This document shows positions 63,862 through 64,000 of a stretch of DNA of 64,000 nt, one piece after another. The first letter of the stretch is position 1, and each line of letters opens with the position of its first letter. Source of the DNA: Lepas anatifera (taxonomy: Eukaryota > Arthropoda > Thecostraca > Lepadidae); NCBI GenBank assembly GCA_034440635.1, contig JAOTON010000386.1:1839001-1903000 (forward strand), read 5' to 3'. Under the pieces are notes generated by a model. The model saw nothing but the letters and a program-made list of their open reading frames with translations, was not told the DNA's origin and made no database searches. Made by a program: the position numbers and the translations under genes.

Positions 63862-64000
63862 GTTCGTATTACTACTGACATGGAATTAGCAGACGTAGTC
63901 TCCACACCACCATTAAAATCTCGTAAAAAGGTTGAAGAACATGAGCAGGCGAGGAAACCAGCTCACACCTGTCGCCAACCAAATGTCGAACACCGAAAGC
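63862..64000. other. Window end, no feature
   Basis: Nothing assigned. Confidence 0.5.

Overview
This window is animal nuclear DNA, most likely from an invertebrate. It has no bacterial operons, ribosome binding sites or dense coding. It is a mosaic of transposable elements and minisatellites: Ty3/gypsy, Penelope-like and CR1/jockey-type retroelements, tRNA-derived SINEs, and many short non-autonomous DNA transposons. One intact host-type gene stands out, an intronless 349-residue multi-pass membrane protein resembling the Fuseless family, whose best-known member is from Drosophila. I cannot name the phylum with confidence.

Layout. 0-1.5 kb: a broken Tc1/mariner-type transposase. 2.6-3.5 kb: 22-bp minisatellite. 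3.6-6.8 kb: a long inverted repeat (foldback-like, family E). 6.9-9.1 kb: TTAA-bounded MITEs rich in AGGTCA/TGACCT, one nested in another. 9.2-15.6 kb: an SGNH-hydrolase pseudogene followed by a minus-strand Ty3/gypsy element with one visible LTR. 16.1-17.8 kb: a dead LINE. 18-22 kb: SINE, short repeats, another TTAA MITE. 22.5-23.75 kb: 65-bp minisatellite. 24-31 kb: further TTAA, hAT-type and Harbinger-type MITEs. 31.7-33.2 kb: the Fuseless-like gene and a 53-bp tandem array reiterating its start-codon region. 33.5-38 kb: short MITEs (family D) inside G/C-rich degenerate arrays, and a SINE. 38.5 kb and 41.5 kb: two possible host exons. 39-44.4 kb: more TTAA MITEs, including an inverted twin of the 7.7-kb copy. 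47.3-50.4 kb: a head-to-head palindrome of two Penelope-like elements. 51-64 kb: family D copies, G/C-rich hAT-like sequence, 33-bp and 163-bp minisatellites, a SINE, and a family D copy carrying a nested hAT MITE.

How the parts relate. The repeats date each other. A 1,024-bp element sits in the TTAA of an older element whose uninterrupted relatives are in the same window. A 211-bp hAT-type element sits in a family D copy with an 8-bp target duplication. A SINE splits a family G repeat. The strongest new-looking observation is that several TTAA-bounded MITE variants share one terminal scaffold but carry different hexamers. In four terminal ends of the two-hexamer type the hexamer occurs twice, 27-28 bp apart in three variants and the same in a fourth, as though the transposase recognition sequence were a swappable module. 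The second is the chain of eight ATG-containing 53-bp units before the Fuseless-like start, each an 18-codon reading frame whose TGA overlaps the next ATG.
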